A stretch of DNA of 39,774 bases from HGM20899 sp964615195 (GCA_964615195.1 CAZTNG010000011.1:1-39774); one strand, 5' to 3'. Numbered from the stretch's first letter, positions 10,436-19,190 are shown. The notes: a model not told the origin generated them from the letters alone. Numbers and translations: made by a program.

Positions 10436-11293
10436 TCAATTTTTCTCTTTATAATCCTTTATTGTAGAAGATATTTCAGCACCAATTAGTACAACACTCC
10501 AATTTATGTGCGTCCATACCATTAAAATAGGTAATGCAGCTACAGCGCCATAAATAATGTCATAGTTTGAAAAGTGAATAATATATAAAGTAAACAGTCT
10601 TCTTACTAATTCCTGTGCAACAGACGCAAAAATTGCTCCTATGCATGAATGTACAAATTTGACCTTTGTTACTGGTACTGTCATATACATGATTGCATAA
10701 ATAACACAAGATAAAAACATTGGAATTACACTAATTAAAAAAGAACCACCTTGATTTATCATAGATGTAGAACCAAAAAATGAACGAGCTGCTAATGAAG
10801 ATGATATCGCAATACTTGTTCCTAATAATATGGGCCCCAATGTTAGTACAGTCCAATAAACCGCAAAAGTTGTTACTCTAGAACGTTTTTGAGTTGTATG
10901 CCAAATTTTATTAAGAGTTAAATCTATTCGTCTTATTAAAAGCAATGAAATTGCCACAAGCATAATCAAACCAACAAAAGTAGTTTTATTAGCATTTGCA
11001 ATAAATGAATTAATATTATCTTTTAAAACATCTCCAAATTGAGGCATCATGTTTGATAAAATGAAGTTCATCAATTCATTCCTTAGATCTATAAACCCTG
11101 GGAATACCGAGAACACACTTATTAATACCGCCAAAACAGGTATCAAAGATAGTATAGTTGTATATGATAATGAAGAAGCAAGAACACCAATATTGTCATC
11201 TCTCATTCTTTTAAAGAGAAATCTAAAATAAGATGTTCTTTTATAAAAAATTGCGTACAACAGTTTTGCGTTATTGATTAATTTACTTTGCAT
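10436..11293 (-). CDS. yihY: YihY/BrkB family inner membrane protein
   Basis: This is a UPF0761 (YihY) protein of 285 residues (E. coli YihY 290). The molecular role of the family is not established; an old annotation as RNase BN was withdrawn and the BrkB name refers to a serum-resistance phenotype. About six membrane segments are visible, starting at residue 40. The family signature ASSLSYTTILSLIPVLAV lies at about residues 38-55, and GAVAALPILMVWTHINWSVVLIG near the C-terminus (key residues GAVAALP, W, GAE) also matches. The gene is convergent with the AsmA-family gene, with only 31 bases between them and no obvious terminator there. Upstream on the same strand is typA, separated by a strong terminator, so yihY probably has its own promoter in 11294-11435. 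Confidence 0.9.
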   Translation of the reverse strand: MQSKLINNAKLLYAIFYKRTSYFRFLFKRMRDDNIGVLASSLSYTTILSLIPVLAVLISVFSVFPGFIDLRNELMNFILSNMMPQFGDVLKDNINSFIANANKTTFVGLIMLVAISLLLIRRIDLTLNKIWHTTQKRSRVTTFAVYWTVLTLGPILLGTSIAISSSLAARSFFGSTSMINQGGSFLISVIPMFLSCVIYAIMYMTVPVTKVKFVHSCIGAIFASVAQELVRRLFTLYIIHFSNYDIIYGAVAALPILMVWTHINWSVVLIGAEISSTIKDYKEKN

Positions 11294-11434
11294 AAAATTT
11301 CTTCATTATTTTGTCAAATAAATTATTTTATATGATGTGAAAATTTTTTATAACTTATTTTTAGGACAAAATTTATAGTGTTTTATAAAGTTCACATTTA
11401 AGGGTAATACTTTATAAATTATTACTTATTGAAT

Positions 11435-11467
11435 AAAAAGAGCCTTCATAATGAAGGCTCTATTTTT
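11435..11467 (-). terminator. Rho-independent terminator after typA
   Basis: AGAGCCTTCAT (11439-11449) and ATGAAGGCTCT (11451-11461) form a GC-rich hairpin; with a realistic loop the stem is about 8-9 bp. It is bordered by an A-run on one side and TTTTT on the other, so it can work in both directions. It lies just past the typA stop codon at 11481. Confidence 0.85.
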
Positions 11468-11480
11468 ATCAAATTAGATT

Positions 11481-13328
11481 TTATTTATCTACTTGTTCTT
11501 GATCTCTCAAACCACCAGCTTCACGGAAAGCTTTAGTTCTATCAAGTTCTGTCAATAACTTCTTACGAATACGCAAACTCTTTGGAGTAACTTCTACTAA
11601 TTCATCATTATTGATAAACTCTAAAGCTTGCTCTAATGACATACGTACAGGAGGAACCAACACAATAGCCTCATCTGTTCCTGAAGCTCTTACGTTTGTT
11701 AATTTTTTACCACGTAAACAATTTACTGTTAAATCATTATCACGATTATGGATACCAATAATTTGTCCTTCGTAAACTTCTTGAGCGTGTTCAATAAACA
11801 TTCTACCACGGTCTTGTAAATACCATATTGCATATCCAAGAGCCTTACCAGATGCATTTGATATCATAACGCCATTTTTACGTTGGCCAATTGTACCGCC
11901 CTTCCATTCTCCATAACTATCAAAAGTATGGTAAATCAAACCAGTACCTGAAGTTAATGTCATAAATTCAGTTTGGAAACCAATTAATCCACGAGATGGA
12001 ATTATATAATCTAAGCGTACTCGACCTTTGCCATCAGGAACCATATCCTTTAATTCAGCCTTACGAATACCCAACTGTTCCATAACAGTACCTTGATGTT
12101 GTTCTTCGACATCAATTGTGAGATTTTCCATAGGTTCAAACTTTTGGCCATCAACTATCTTTAAAATAACCTCTGGACGAGATACAGCCAACTCATAACC
12201 TTCACGACGCATGTTTTCAATTAAAATTGATAAATGCAATTCACCACGACCAGACACCTTAAATTTATCAGGATCTTTTGTAGTTTCAACTCTTAATGCT
12301 ACGTTGTGTACAAGTTCAGTTTGTAATCTTTCTAAAATATTTCTAGAAGTAATAAACTTTCCTTCTTTACCCGCAAATGGAGAAGTATTTACTTGGAAAG
12401 TCATTGTTACTGTTGGTTCATCTACAGATAATGGAGGTAACGCCTCTACATTAGTTTGACAACATACGGTATCAGAAATCTTTAATTCCCCTAAACCTGT
12501 AATAGCAACAATATCACCTGCGTAAGCTTCAGCAACCTCAGATCTCTGAAGTCCTAAATAACCTTGAACCTGACCAATCTTGCCATTTCTCTTTGATCCA
12601 TCAGGACTAATGATTGTTACAGGCATGTTTGGTCTAACATTACCACGCATGATACGACCAACACCAATAACACCAACATATGATGAATAATCAAGTTGGG
12701 ATATCTGCATTTGAAATGCACCTTCAGGATTAGCCTTAGGTGGTTCTACGTAATCTACTATAGCTTGAAACAAAGGATCCATATTATCGGATGGTGTGTT
12801 TAAGTCTAAAGTAGCATATCCATTTAAAGCAGAAGCATAGATAATTGGGAAATCTAGCTGTTCATCTGTTGCACCTAAGTTATCAAACAAATCAAATACT
12901 TGATCAATTACCCAATCTGGACGTGCACCAGGTCTATCTACTTTATTGATTACAACAATAGGCTTTAAACCCTGTTTAAAAGCTTTTTGTGTAACAAAAC
13001 GAGTTTGAGGCATTGGGCCATCAACCGCGTCAACTAAAAGCAAAACAGAATCAACCATGCTCATAACACGCTCAACTTCACCACCGAAGTCAGCATGACC
13101 TGGTGTATCAACGATGTTAATTCTATAACCATGCCATTCTATAGCTGTATTCTTTGCTAATATTGTAATACCACGTTCTTTTTCTATATCGTTTGAGTCC
13201 ATTACTCGTTCTTGACCATCTAATGAACGATCTAATGTACCTGATTGACGCAATAATTTATCAACTAATGTTGTTTTGCCATGGTCTACGTGAGCTATAA
13301 TGGCAATGTTACGAAGATTCTCTAACAT
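11481..13328 (-). CDS. typA: Ribosome-associated GTPase TypA/BipA
   Basis: BipA is a translational GTPase related to EF-G that helps large-subunit assembly and growth at low temperature. The start is taken as the ATG at 13328, giving 615 residues (E. coli 607) and the family N-terminus MLENLRNIAIIAHVDHGKTT. An AGAGG ribosome binding site sits five bases before it. A reading frame extending to 13388 would begin almost at the predicted transcription start (TATAAT at 13395-13400), so that longer form is unlikely. G motifs are AHVDHGKT, ERGITI, DTPGHADFGGEVER, NKVDRPGARP and SALNG. The EF-G-like domains and the BipA C-terminal domain (about 480-600) follow. Expression is probably from its own promoter. 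Confidence 0.96.
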   Translation of the reverse strand: MLENLRNIAIIAHVDHGKTTLVDKLLRQSGTLDRSLDGQERVMDSNDIEKERGITILAKNTAIEWHGYRINIVDTPGHADFGGEVERVMSMVDSVLLLVDAVDGPMPQTRFVTQKAFKQGLKPIVVINKVDRPGARPDWVIDQVFDLFDNLGATDEQLDFPIIYASALNGYATLDLNTPSDNMDPLFQAIVDYVEPPKANPEGAFQMQISQLDYSSYVGVIGVGRIMRGNVRPNMPVTIISPDGSKRNGKIGQVQGYLGLQRSEVAEAYAGDIVAITGLGELKISDTVCCQTNVEALPPLSVDEPTVTMTFQVNTSPFAGKEGKFITSRNILERLQTELVHNVALRVETTKDPDKFKVSGRGELHLSILIENMRREGYELAVSRPEVILKIVDGQKFEPMENLTIDVEEQHQGTVMEQLGIRKAELKDMVPDGKGRVRLDYIIPSRGLIGFQTEFMTLTSGTGLIYHTFDSYGEWKGGTIGQRKNGVMISNASGKALGYAIWYLQDRGRMFIEHAQEVYEGQIIGIHNRDNDLTVNCLRGKKLTNVRASGTDEAIVLVPPVRMSLEQALEFINNDELVEVTPKSLRIRKKLLTELDRTKAFREAGGLRDQEQVDK

Positions 13329-13778
13329 GTTAGCCTCTGTGTTATTCAAAATTCGTGTGTATTTTACATATTTACTTGTGATCTTCATAGCAAAATTATA
13401 AATATATTTATATTTTTTAATAAAAAATTATGTTTTATAGCTTTTTTTATTATTTTTTCTTAAAAAATAAATAATATTTCACGTAGAAACTAAAATTAAA
13501 TTCTAAATTTACCTTTAAATTCAGTATACAAATTTATTAATTATTTATTTTTACTATTAATAAAAACGGGATTTTAGATAACCAAATTGAGAAAATTATA
13601 GTTTCTTCCAACAAATAATTACTTAAATTATCAATAATAAGCTATCATATAGTTAGTTTAAATGGATAAGTTATACCTATTATTATAATAATATAAACAA
13701 AGCTATATTCTCTATAAATTATAGATATAAACTTTCTAATATTAAATTTTATCAGATTTTATTTGCATAAATTTTGTA

Positions 13779-13815
13779 TGCACTCTTTTATTGCGCAATG
13801 CACTTTATTAGAGCT
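13779..13815 (+). promoter_or_regulatory. Candidate NtrC enhancer sites upstream of glnA
   Basis: Two 17-bp windows start with the NtrC half-site TGCAC: 13779-13795 (TGCAC-N7-TTGCG) and 13799-13815 (TGCAC-N7-GAGCT). Their centres are 20 bp apart, two helical turns. They lie about 110-145 bp before the predicted transcription start, the distance of the E. coli glnA NtrC sites. Both right half-sites are imperfect against GTGCA. A further TGCAT/ATGCA inverted repeat (13764-13782) overlaps the first site. Basis: known NtrC consensus plus position. Confidence 0.5.
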
Positions 13816-13897
13816 TTATTTTGATCTATTGATCCATTTTTGAATAATTTTAATATTTAGAAATACAAAACACTATTATTTACACCATTTTTACTAT

Positions 13898-13913
13898 TGG
13901 CACAATTTTAGCA
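13898..13913 (+). promoter_or_regulatory. Sigma-54 promoter of glnA
   Basis: TGGCACAATTTTAGCA matches the sigma-54 consensus TGGCAC-N5-TTGCA at all but one base. The invariant GG (13899-13900) and GC (13911-13912) are exactly ten bases apart. Transcription should start near 13924, about 42 bases before the glnA start codon. With the upstream NtrC-type sites this predicts induction under nitrogen limitation. Confidence 0.85.
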
Positions 13914-13965
13914 TTTAGTGAATTAAACAAAATTTTATTCAATTCCTGTTGGAGGATTTATTAGT

Positions 13966-15375
13966 ATGTCAGCAGCTGATGTTTTAAAGCTTATAAAAGA
14001 CAGCGAAGCTAAATTCGTTGATTTACGTTTTACAGACACAAAAGGTAAGGAACAACATATCTCTATTCCTGTATCATGTGTAGATGAAGACTTCTTCACC
14101 GACGGTAAAATGTTTGATGGTTCTTCTATCGCTGGTTGGAAAGGAATTAACGAATCAGATATGATTCTTATGCCTGATCCTGATACAGCTAAACTTGATC
14201 CTTTTTATGCAGATCCTACTGTAATTATTCGTTGCGATATTCTTGAACCAACAACAATGCAAGGATATGATAGAGATCCACGCTCAATTGCAAAACGTGC
14301 GGAAGCATATCTAAAAACAACAGGTATCGCAGATTACGCATTATTTGGACCTGAGCCAGAATTCTTCGTATTTGAAGACGTGCGTTTTGGATGCCAGATG
14401 AAAGGTTCAATGGTTGAAATTGATGATCCTGAAGCTGCTTGGAATTCTACAACTGAATACGAAGAAGGCAATAAAGGTCATCGTCCAAGTGTTAAAGGTG
14501 GATACTTCCCGGTTCCTCCTACAGATTCATCTCAAGATCTACGCTCAGCAATGTGTATGGTATTAGAAGAAATGGGATTAGAAATTGAAGCCCATCACCA
14601 TGAAGTAGCAACTTGCGGTCAAAATGAAATTGCAACAAAGTTCAACACATTAACTAAAAAAGCTGATGAAGTAATTATTGAAAAGTATGTACTTTGGAAT
14701 GTTGCAGATCAATTTAATAAAACAGTAACCTTTATGCCAAAACCAATTTTTGGTGATAATGGTTCAGGCATGCATGTACATCAGTCCTTAGGTAAAGATG
14801 GTAAAAATTTATTCTCTGGTGAACTTTATGGCGGTTTATCACAATTAGCCCTATGGTATATTGGTGGTATTAAGAAGCATGCAAAAGCGTTAAATGCTTT
14901 TACCAATCCTTCTACAAACTCTTACAAGAGATTGGTACCAGGTTATGAAGCACCAGTTATGCTAGCTTATTCTGCTCGCAATCGCTCTGCGTCAATCCGT
15001 ATACCTGCAGTATCTAGTCCTAAAGCAGTACGTATTGAGGTTAGATTCCCAGATTGTATGGCTAATCCATATTTAGCTTTTGCAGCAATGTTAATGGCTG
15101 GTCTTGACGGCATTATTAATAGAATTGATCCGGGCGAAGCTATGGATAAGAATCTTTATGACCTTCCTCCTGAAGAAGAAGCTCAGATACCACAAGTTTG
15201 TGGTTCTTTAGAAGAAGCATTAGCATCTCTAAAGGCTGATCATGACTTCTTAACTGCTGGCGATGTTTTCTCAGATGATTATATTGATGCTTATTGTGAA
15301 TTAAAGCAGGCTGATGTTGATAAAATACGTATGACTCCACATCCAGCAGAGTTTGAACTTTACTACTCACTTTAA
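13966..15375 (+). CDS. glnA: Glutamine synthetase, type I
   Basis: This enzyme makes glutamine from glutamate, ammonia and ATP in the cytoplasm as a dodecamer. The 469-residue protein is the size of enterobacterial GSI-beta. It carries MFDGSSIAGW, the GPEPEFFVF metal-binding segment, NGSGMHVHQS, and the ATP/active-site regions around NPSTNSYKRLVPGYEAPV. The adenylylation tyrosine is conserved: Tyr398 in NLYDLPPEE (Tyr397 in the usual numbering without Met). Regulation by GlnE adenylylation is therefore expected. A GGAGGA ribosome binding site (13951-13956) precedes the ATG by nine bases. Transcription is predicted from the sigma-54 promoter at 13898, and a strong terminator follows at 15408, so much of the transcript would be monocistronic despite the downstream glnL and glnG. 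Confidence 0.98.
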   Translation: MSAADVLKLIKDSEAKFVDLRFTDTKGKEQHISIPVSCVDEDFFTDGKMFDGSSIAGWKGINESDMILMPDPDTAKLDPFYADPTVIIRCDILEPTTMQGYDRDPRSIAKRAEAYLKTTGIADYALFGPEPEFFVFEDVRFGCQMKGSMVEIDDPEAAWNSTTEYEEGNKGHRPSVKGGYFPVPPTDSSQDLRSAMCMVLEEMGLEIEAHHHEVATCGQNEIATKFNTLTKKADEVIIEKYVLWNVADQFNKTVTFMPKPIFGDNGSGMHVHQSLGKDGKNLFSGELYGGLSQLALWYIGGIKKHAKALNAFTNPSTNSYKRLVPGYEAPVMLAYSARNRSASIRIPAVSSPKAVRIEVRFPDCMANPYLAFAAMLMAGLDGIINRIDPGEAMDKNLYDLPPEEEAQIPQVCGSLEEALASLKADHDFLTAGDVFSDDYIDAYCELKQADVDKIRMTPHPAEFELYYSL

Positions 15376-15407
15376 TATTACTAAATATTTAGTATAAATT
15401 TTTAGTT

Positions 15408-15442
15408 AGGGCTTGCAATACACTTTATTGCAAGCCCTTTTT
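15408..15442 (+). terminator. Rho-independent terminator after glnA
   Basis: A perfect 13-bp stem, AGGGCTTGCAATA (15408-15420) with TATTGCAAGCCCT (15426-15438), encloses a five-base loop and ends in a TTTTT run. It would separate abundant glnA mRNA from the regulatory genes downstream. Confidence 0.92.
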
Positions 15443-15505
15443 ATTAAGAAATAATAATTTTTAATTTATAAATAAATTAATAATCATAAATTTGTTCTGT
15501 AATTG

Positions 15506-15535
15506 TTGTTTAATAATTACTATAAAACATATAAT
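15506..15535 (+). promoter_or_regulatory. Candidate promoter of the DUF4124 gene
   Basis: TTGTTT (15506-15511) and a perfect TATAAT (15530-15535) are separated by 18 bases. It lies after the glnA terminator and 33 bases before the next start codon. The -35 is only a partial match. Confidence 0.45.
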
Positions 15536-15568
15536 CTAATTAATAAAAAGTAAATAAAGGGATGAATC

Positions 15569-16117
15569 ATGAAATTAAGCAACATATTGTGTTCACTAAT
15601 ATTATGTATTACTTGCACAACTTTAGCTACTGCGGAAGAAGTTTATAAATGGGTAGACGAAAATGGTGTTAGTCACTACGGAGATGAAGCTCGTACGATG
15701 AAGCAACATGGTGCAAAACCTGTAAATGTAGCAACTCCAAAATCAATTGGAAGTGTAAACGTATCTGCTTCGAACTATACACCTAAAGCTCAAAACATTA
15801 GAAATAATAATAATGCCCAAAATATAACGTACAACATTAATGTCTTATCACCTTCAAATAATCAAGAAGTACGCGCAAATAACGGTACAATTACAGTTGT
15901 AACGGGAATTACACCTAGACCACAGGGTGATTATTCCTTGAAAGTTTTTATTGATGGATCATTAATGGCTTCCTCAAATAATTCAACTCGCGTGGATGTA
16001 ACAGCAGTACCGAGGGGAGAACATAATGTTATGGTAAAAATGATTTGTAAAAATGGCAGAATATTTGCATCACCAAATGTACACTTTACAGTGATGCGCG
16101 TGGCTGTAGGCAAGTAA
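15569..16117 (+). CDS. DUF4124 domain protein, secreted
   Basis: The 182-residue protein has a clear Sec signal peptide (about residues 1-22, ending TTLATAEE), so the mature part is exported to the periplasm. The DUF4124 domain follows immediately (EEVYKWVDENGVSHYGDEA). It is joined by a low-complexity Asn-rich linker to a C-terminal beta-rich segment (about 95-180) resembling an immunoglobulin-like fold (PSNNQEVRANNGTITV, then MVKMICKNGRIFA). The role of DUF4124 proteins is unknown. A gene of this type between glnA and the ntrB/ntrC pair is a recurrent arrangement in gammaproteobacteria, as I recall it. An AAAGGG ribosome binding site precedes the chosen ATG. Confidence 0.85.
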   Translation: MKLSNILCSLILCITCTTLATAEEVYKWVDENGVSHYGDEARTMKQHGAKPVNVATPKSIGSVNVSASNYTPKAQNIRNNNNAQNITYNINVLSPSNNQEVRANNGTITVVTGITPRPQGDYSLKVFIDGSLMASSNNSTRVDVTAVPRGEHNVMVKMICKNGRIFASPNVHFTVMRVAVGK

Positions 16118-16162
16118 TAATAAACCTTATATCCCAAATATAGTATGCATCATAACAAGTCA

Positions 16163-16191
16163 TTCACATGCACTATATTAGTGCGTTGCAT
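16163..16191 (+). promoter_or_regulatory. NtrC dyad lying inside the predicted glnL promoter
   Basis: Positions 16169-16185 read TGCAC-TATATTA-GTGCG, one base from a perfect NtrC dyad (TGCAC-N7-GTGCA). It sits exactly between a -35-like TTCACA (16163-16168) and a poor -10-like TTGCAT (16186-16191), spacer 17. In E. coli the glnL promoter is repressed by NtrC bound at an overlapping site, and this arrangement predicts the same. The flanks carry a direct repeat TGCATCA (16145-16151 and 16187-16193). Confidence 0.75.
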
Positions 16192-16208
16192 CAATTTAGG
16201 GAATTTTA

Positions 16209-17282
16209 ATGTGTAACAAGCAATCAATAACAGCCTACATTCTTGAGAATATGATGACGGCTGTTATTTTTTTAGACTCTGAACTAACCATTAAATATAT
16301 TAATCCTGCTACAGAGCAGCTGTTTAGCCTTAGTTCAAGAAAATTTTTGAACAAACCCCTTTTTGGTGTTTTTGATTACTCAAATTTTGATTTTGAAAGA
16401 CTTGAAACATTAAAAAATAAAAACATAGGTTTAGGTTATACAGACCATGAAGTAACTTTTGTAACCGAAGGCATATCATTATTAGCTGAAGTTACAGTTA
16501 CACCAATTGATGAAAAAGACGAAAGATTGTTATTACTTGAACTTAGGAAAATTGATCAACAAAGAAAGATCAACCAAGAAGTACAACAACATGCACAGCA
16601 AATAGCAGCCCGAGACTTAATTAGAGGATTAGCACATGAAATTAAAAATCCTTTAGGTGGGCTTCGAGGCGCGGCACAACTACTTGAACGTCAATTTAAA
16701 GGCCAACAGGATGTAAAGGACTATACATCAGTCATCATTGAACAAGCAGACAGGCTTAAAAACTTAGTAGACAAACTACTTGGACCTCAAAGAGCAACAC
16801 AACGCACCATAAATAATATTCACGAAGTTTTGGAAAAAGTTAGAAAACTTGTTTGTATGGATCTTCCAAGTAACATAAAAATACGCAGAGATTATGATCC
16901 TTCAATACCTGAATTAGAAATGGATCCTGATCAGCTACAACAAGCAATATTAAACATTGTTTGCAATGCAATTCTAATTCTAAAAGAAAAAAATGTAGTA
17001 AATGGATTAATTACTTTAAAAACTAGAGCAGTATATAGAATTAGCATACATGGAAATGTAGCCAAAACTGCAATACTAATTCAAATTATTGATAATGGGC
17101 CGGGAGTACCACAAAATATAAGGGATACCATTTTTTACCCTATGGTAACAGGTCGTTCCGGTGGCACAGGTTTAGGATTATCAATATCCCAAAATATCGT
17201 TGATCAACATTGCGGCAAAATCGAATGCAGTAGCACAAGTGGCTATACAGAATTTTCTATTTTTCTACCACTAAAGGAGTAA
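16209..17282 (+). CDS. glnL: Nitrogen regulation sensor kinase NtrB
   Basis: NtrB phosphorylates and dephosphorylates NtrC in response to PII. The 357-residue protein (E. coli GlnL 349) has no membrane segment. An N-terminal PAS domain (about 8-110) precedes the dimerisation and phosphoacceptor domain with His143 in LAHEIKNPLGGLRGAAQLLE. The ATPase domain follows, with the G1 box DNGPGVP, G2 box GGTGLGLSIS and an N-box-like NIVCNAILIL. An AGGGA ribosome binding site is just before the ATG. It is followed after six bases by glnG, the standard two-component pair. Expression probably comes from the NtrC-controlled promoter at 16163 and by read-through from glnA. Confidence 0.96.
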   Translation: MCNKQSITAYILENMMTAVIFLDSELTIKYINPATEQLFSLSSRKFLNKPLFGVFDYSNFDFERLETLKNKNIGLGYTDHEVTFVTEGISLLAEVTVTPIDEKDERLLLLELRKIDQQRKINQEVQQHAQQIAARDLIRGLAHEIKNPLGGLRGAAQLLERQFKGQQDVKDYTSVIIEQADRLKNLVDKLLGPQRATQRTINNIHEVLEKVRKLVCMDLPSNIKIRRDYDPSIPELEMDPDQLQQAILNIVCNAILILKEKNVVNGLITLKTRAVYRISIHGNVAKTAILIQIIDNGPGVPQNIRDTIFYPMVTGRSGGTGLGLSISQNIVDQHCGKIECSSTSGYTEFSIFLPLKE

Positions 17283-17288
17283 TTATAA

Positions 17289-18746
17289 ATGTCAGCGAAA
17301 GTATGGATTGTAGATGATGACAGCTCAATTAGATTCGTGTTAGAAAGAGCATTAACCCAAGAAGGATTTGATTGCAAGACTTTTGAAGACGGTGAATCCG
17401 TTCTAAAAGCTATCAATAAGGAAATACCTGAAGTTATCATCTCAGACATAAGAATGCCAGGTATTGATGGCTTAGAAATGTTACAAGAAATACATAAAAT
17501 AAAACCAGAAATTCCTGTAATTATTACTACAGCTCATAGTGATCTCTCTAGCGCGGTAAATTCATATAAAAATGGATCATTTGAATATTTACCAAAACCT
17601 TTTGACATTGATGAAGCAGTTGCAATAGTTAGAAAAGCTGAAGCTCAATATTTAGAACAAAATAATAAAACACCTCTTACAGAATATGAACAGGTATCAA
17701 CCGATATAATTGGTGAATCTCCTGCAATGCAGGAAGTATTTAGAGCAATTGGTCGTCTTTCAAAATCCTCAATTAGTGTTCTAATTAATGGTCAATCAGG
17801 AACAGGTAAAGAATTAATTGCTCATGCACTACACAAACATAGCATAAGAAGTAGCCAACCGTTTATTGCACTAAATATGGCAGCAATTCCTAAAGAACTA
17901 ATTGAATCCGAATTATTTGGTCACGAGAAAGGCTCATTCACTGGTGCTAGTAACTCTAGACAAGGCAGATTTGAACAAGCTAACGGAGGTACACTTTTTC
18001 TGGATGAAATTGGTGATATGCCTTTAGATGTGCAAACAAGACTTTTACGAGTTCTAGCAAATGGAGAATTTTATAGAGTTGGTGGACACCAATCAGTATC
18101 GGTAAACGTGCGTATAATTGCGGCGACTCATCAAAATTTAGAAAAATTGGTTTCTGAAGGAAAATTTAGAGAAGATTTATTTTATAGATTAAATGTAATT
18201 AGAATATATTTACCTGCGTTAAAAGATCGCAAAGAAGATATACCTAGATTAGCTAGACGCTTTTTAAATAATGCGGCTTGTGAATTAAATGTAGATCCTA
18301 AAATTTTACACCCTGATACAGAGAAATTTATATGTTCTTTGCCTTGGCCAGGGAATGTACGTCAACTTGAAAATGTTTGTAGGTGGATTACAGTCATGGC
18401 TTCTGGTCAAGAAGTTTTAATACAAGATCTGCCACCTGAATTATTGCTTAATTCTGATAAACTTGAAATATCTAATTCTATAGTAGAACAAGATAACAAT
18501 ATTGAAAACTCTACAAATAAAAATATATTACGAGCAACTTGGCAAGAACTATTGAAAGATTGGGTAGCAACTCGTTTACACAACGGGGATATAAATATTT
18601 TAGAAGAAGCCACCCCAGAATTTGAAAAAATAATGCTAGAAACAGCTCTTTCATTTACACATGACCATAAACAAGAAGCTGCGAGATTGCTTGGTTGGGG
18701 ACGAAACACTCTAACAAGAAAATTGAAAGAACTTAATATGGAATAA
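17289..18746 (+). CDS. glnG: Nitrogen regulator NtrC, sigma-54-dependent activator
   Basis: NtrC is the response regulator that activates sigma-54 promoters such as that of glnA. The 485-residue protein has three domains. The receiver has the acidic pair Asp10/Asp11 and phosphoacceptor Asp53 in VIISDIRMPG, with the conserved Lys in YLPKPFD. The AAA+ domain (about 140-380) has Walker A GQSGTGKE, the sigma-54 contact loop in the form GSFTGA (usual form GAFTGA), Walker B GGTLFLDEIGD and the R-finger region. The C-terminal Fis-type helix-turn-helix (HKQEAARLLGWGRNTLTRKL) ends the protein. Ser for Ala in the loop keeps the essential FTGA. A candidate terminator is at 18806. Confidence 0.97.
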   Translation: MSAKVWIVDDDSSIRFVLERALTQEGFDCKTFEDGESVLKAINKEIPEVIISDIRMPGIDGLEMLQEIHKIKPEIPVIITTAHSDLSSAVNSYKNGSFEYLPKPFDIDEAVAIVRKAEAQYLEQNNKTPLTEYEQVSTDIIGESPAMQEVFRAIGRLSKSSISVLINGQSGTGKELIAHALHKHSIRSSQPFIALNMAAIPKELIESELFGHEKGSFTGASNSRQGRFEQANGGTLFLDEIGDMPLDVQTRLLRVLANGEFYRVGGHQSVSVNVRIIAATHQNLEKLVSEGKFREDLFYRLNVIRIYLPALKDRKEDIPRLARRFLNNAACELNVDPKILHPDTEKFICSLPWPGNVRQLENVCRWITVMASGQEVLIQDLPPELLLNSDKLEISNSIVEQDNNIENSTNKNILRATWQELLKDWVATRLHNGDINILEEATPEFEKIMLETALSFTHDHKQEAARLLGWGRNTLTRKLKELNME

Positions 18747-18805
18747 TTATAATAAAAAACTTAATTAAATTAACAATAATTGAAAAATACCATATCCATG
18801 ATATA

Positions 18806-18839
18806 AAATTAGGGATTATTCACATATAATCCTTAATTT
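18806..18839 (+). terminator. Hairpin after glnG, possible terminator
   Basis: A 14-bp stem with one G-U pair, AAATTAGGGATTAT (18806-18819) with ATAATCCTTAATTT (18826-18839), has a six-base loop. The T-tract is short, so termination efficiency is uncertain. It lies 20 bases before the next start codon, so it could instead be a control element of the small membrane protein gene. Confidence 0.45.
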
Positions 18840-18859
18840 AAACTAAGTTAAAAATCAAA

Positions 18860-19075
18860 ATGAAGATAATTATAAAAACCCCTCTATGGACCAAGCCTTT
18901 ATATGCTATTGGCATTTTTCTACTTGCAATTGGCATCGCTAGTCATTTTTTTGGTTGGCCTAATATTCCTGATAAATACATGGCAATATGTTTGATTGGC
19001 GGTGTAGTTCTTATCATTCCATATCAATTTTTTGCGCTTTATGAAATATTAAAATATAGACCTAAAGATGAATAA
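18860..19075 (+). CDS. Small membrane protein of unknown function
   Basis: The 71-residue product has two predicted membrane helices (about 14-33 and 41-61) joined by FGWPNIPDKYMA, and ends in a charged tail (KYRPKDE). I do not recognise it. The coding case rests on the amphipathic organisation and the lack of a competing frame; there is no strong ribosome binding site before the ATG, which lowers confidence. It sits between glnG and the DUF3334 gene with untranslated gaps on both sides, so no functional link is evident. Confidence 0.55.
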   Translation: MKIIIKTPLWTKPLYAIGIFLLAIGIASHFFGWPNIPDKYMAICLIGGVVLIIPYQFFALYEILKYRPKDE

Positions 19076-19190
19076 ATAATTCAAACGTTGAAAGTACTAC
19101 ATAATTTTATTCTTTACCATATTTTGTATCCAAATATATTTATTTAGTGAAATAAGATTCAGAATGAGGTAGTAATTTTCAAAACATGAC

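Larger units (their letters stand above)
13329..13965. other. Long divergent regulatory region between typA and glnA
   Basis: This 637-base gap has no gene that I can support. The left part (about 13389-13770) is extremely AT-rich. It holds a candidate typA -10 box (TATAAT on the minus strand at 13395-13400) and an A/T-only hairpin around 13450-13470. The right part holds the glnA control elements listed separately: TGCA-rich NtrC-type sites at 13764-13815 and a sigma-54 promoter at 13898-13913. The arrangement resembles the enterobacterial glnA upstream region. Confidence 0.7.

Noticed and set aside
13389..13770. The extremely AT-rich block between typA and glnA as a replication origin or mobile remnant
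   Set aside because: I see no DnaA-box cluster, iteron, terminal repeat or gene fragment; it reads as ordinary AT-rich intergenic DNA.
17930..17960. GSFTGA instead of GAFTGA in NtrC
   Set aside because: Ser at this position occurs in other sigma-54 activators and the essential FTGA is intact, so no defect is implied.
18407..18709. A 100-codon minus-strand frame inside glnG
   Set aside because: It is antisense to the conserved NtrC C-terminal domain and has no ribosome binding site or family resemblance.
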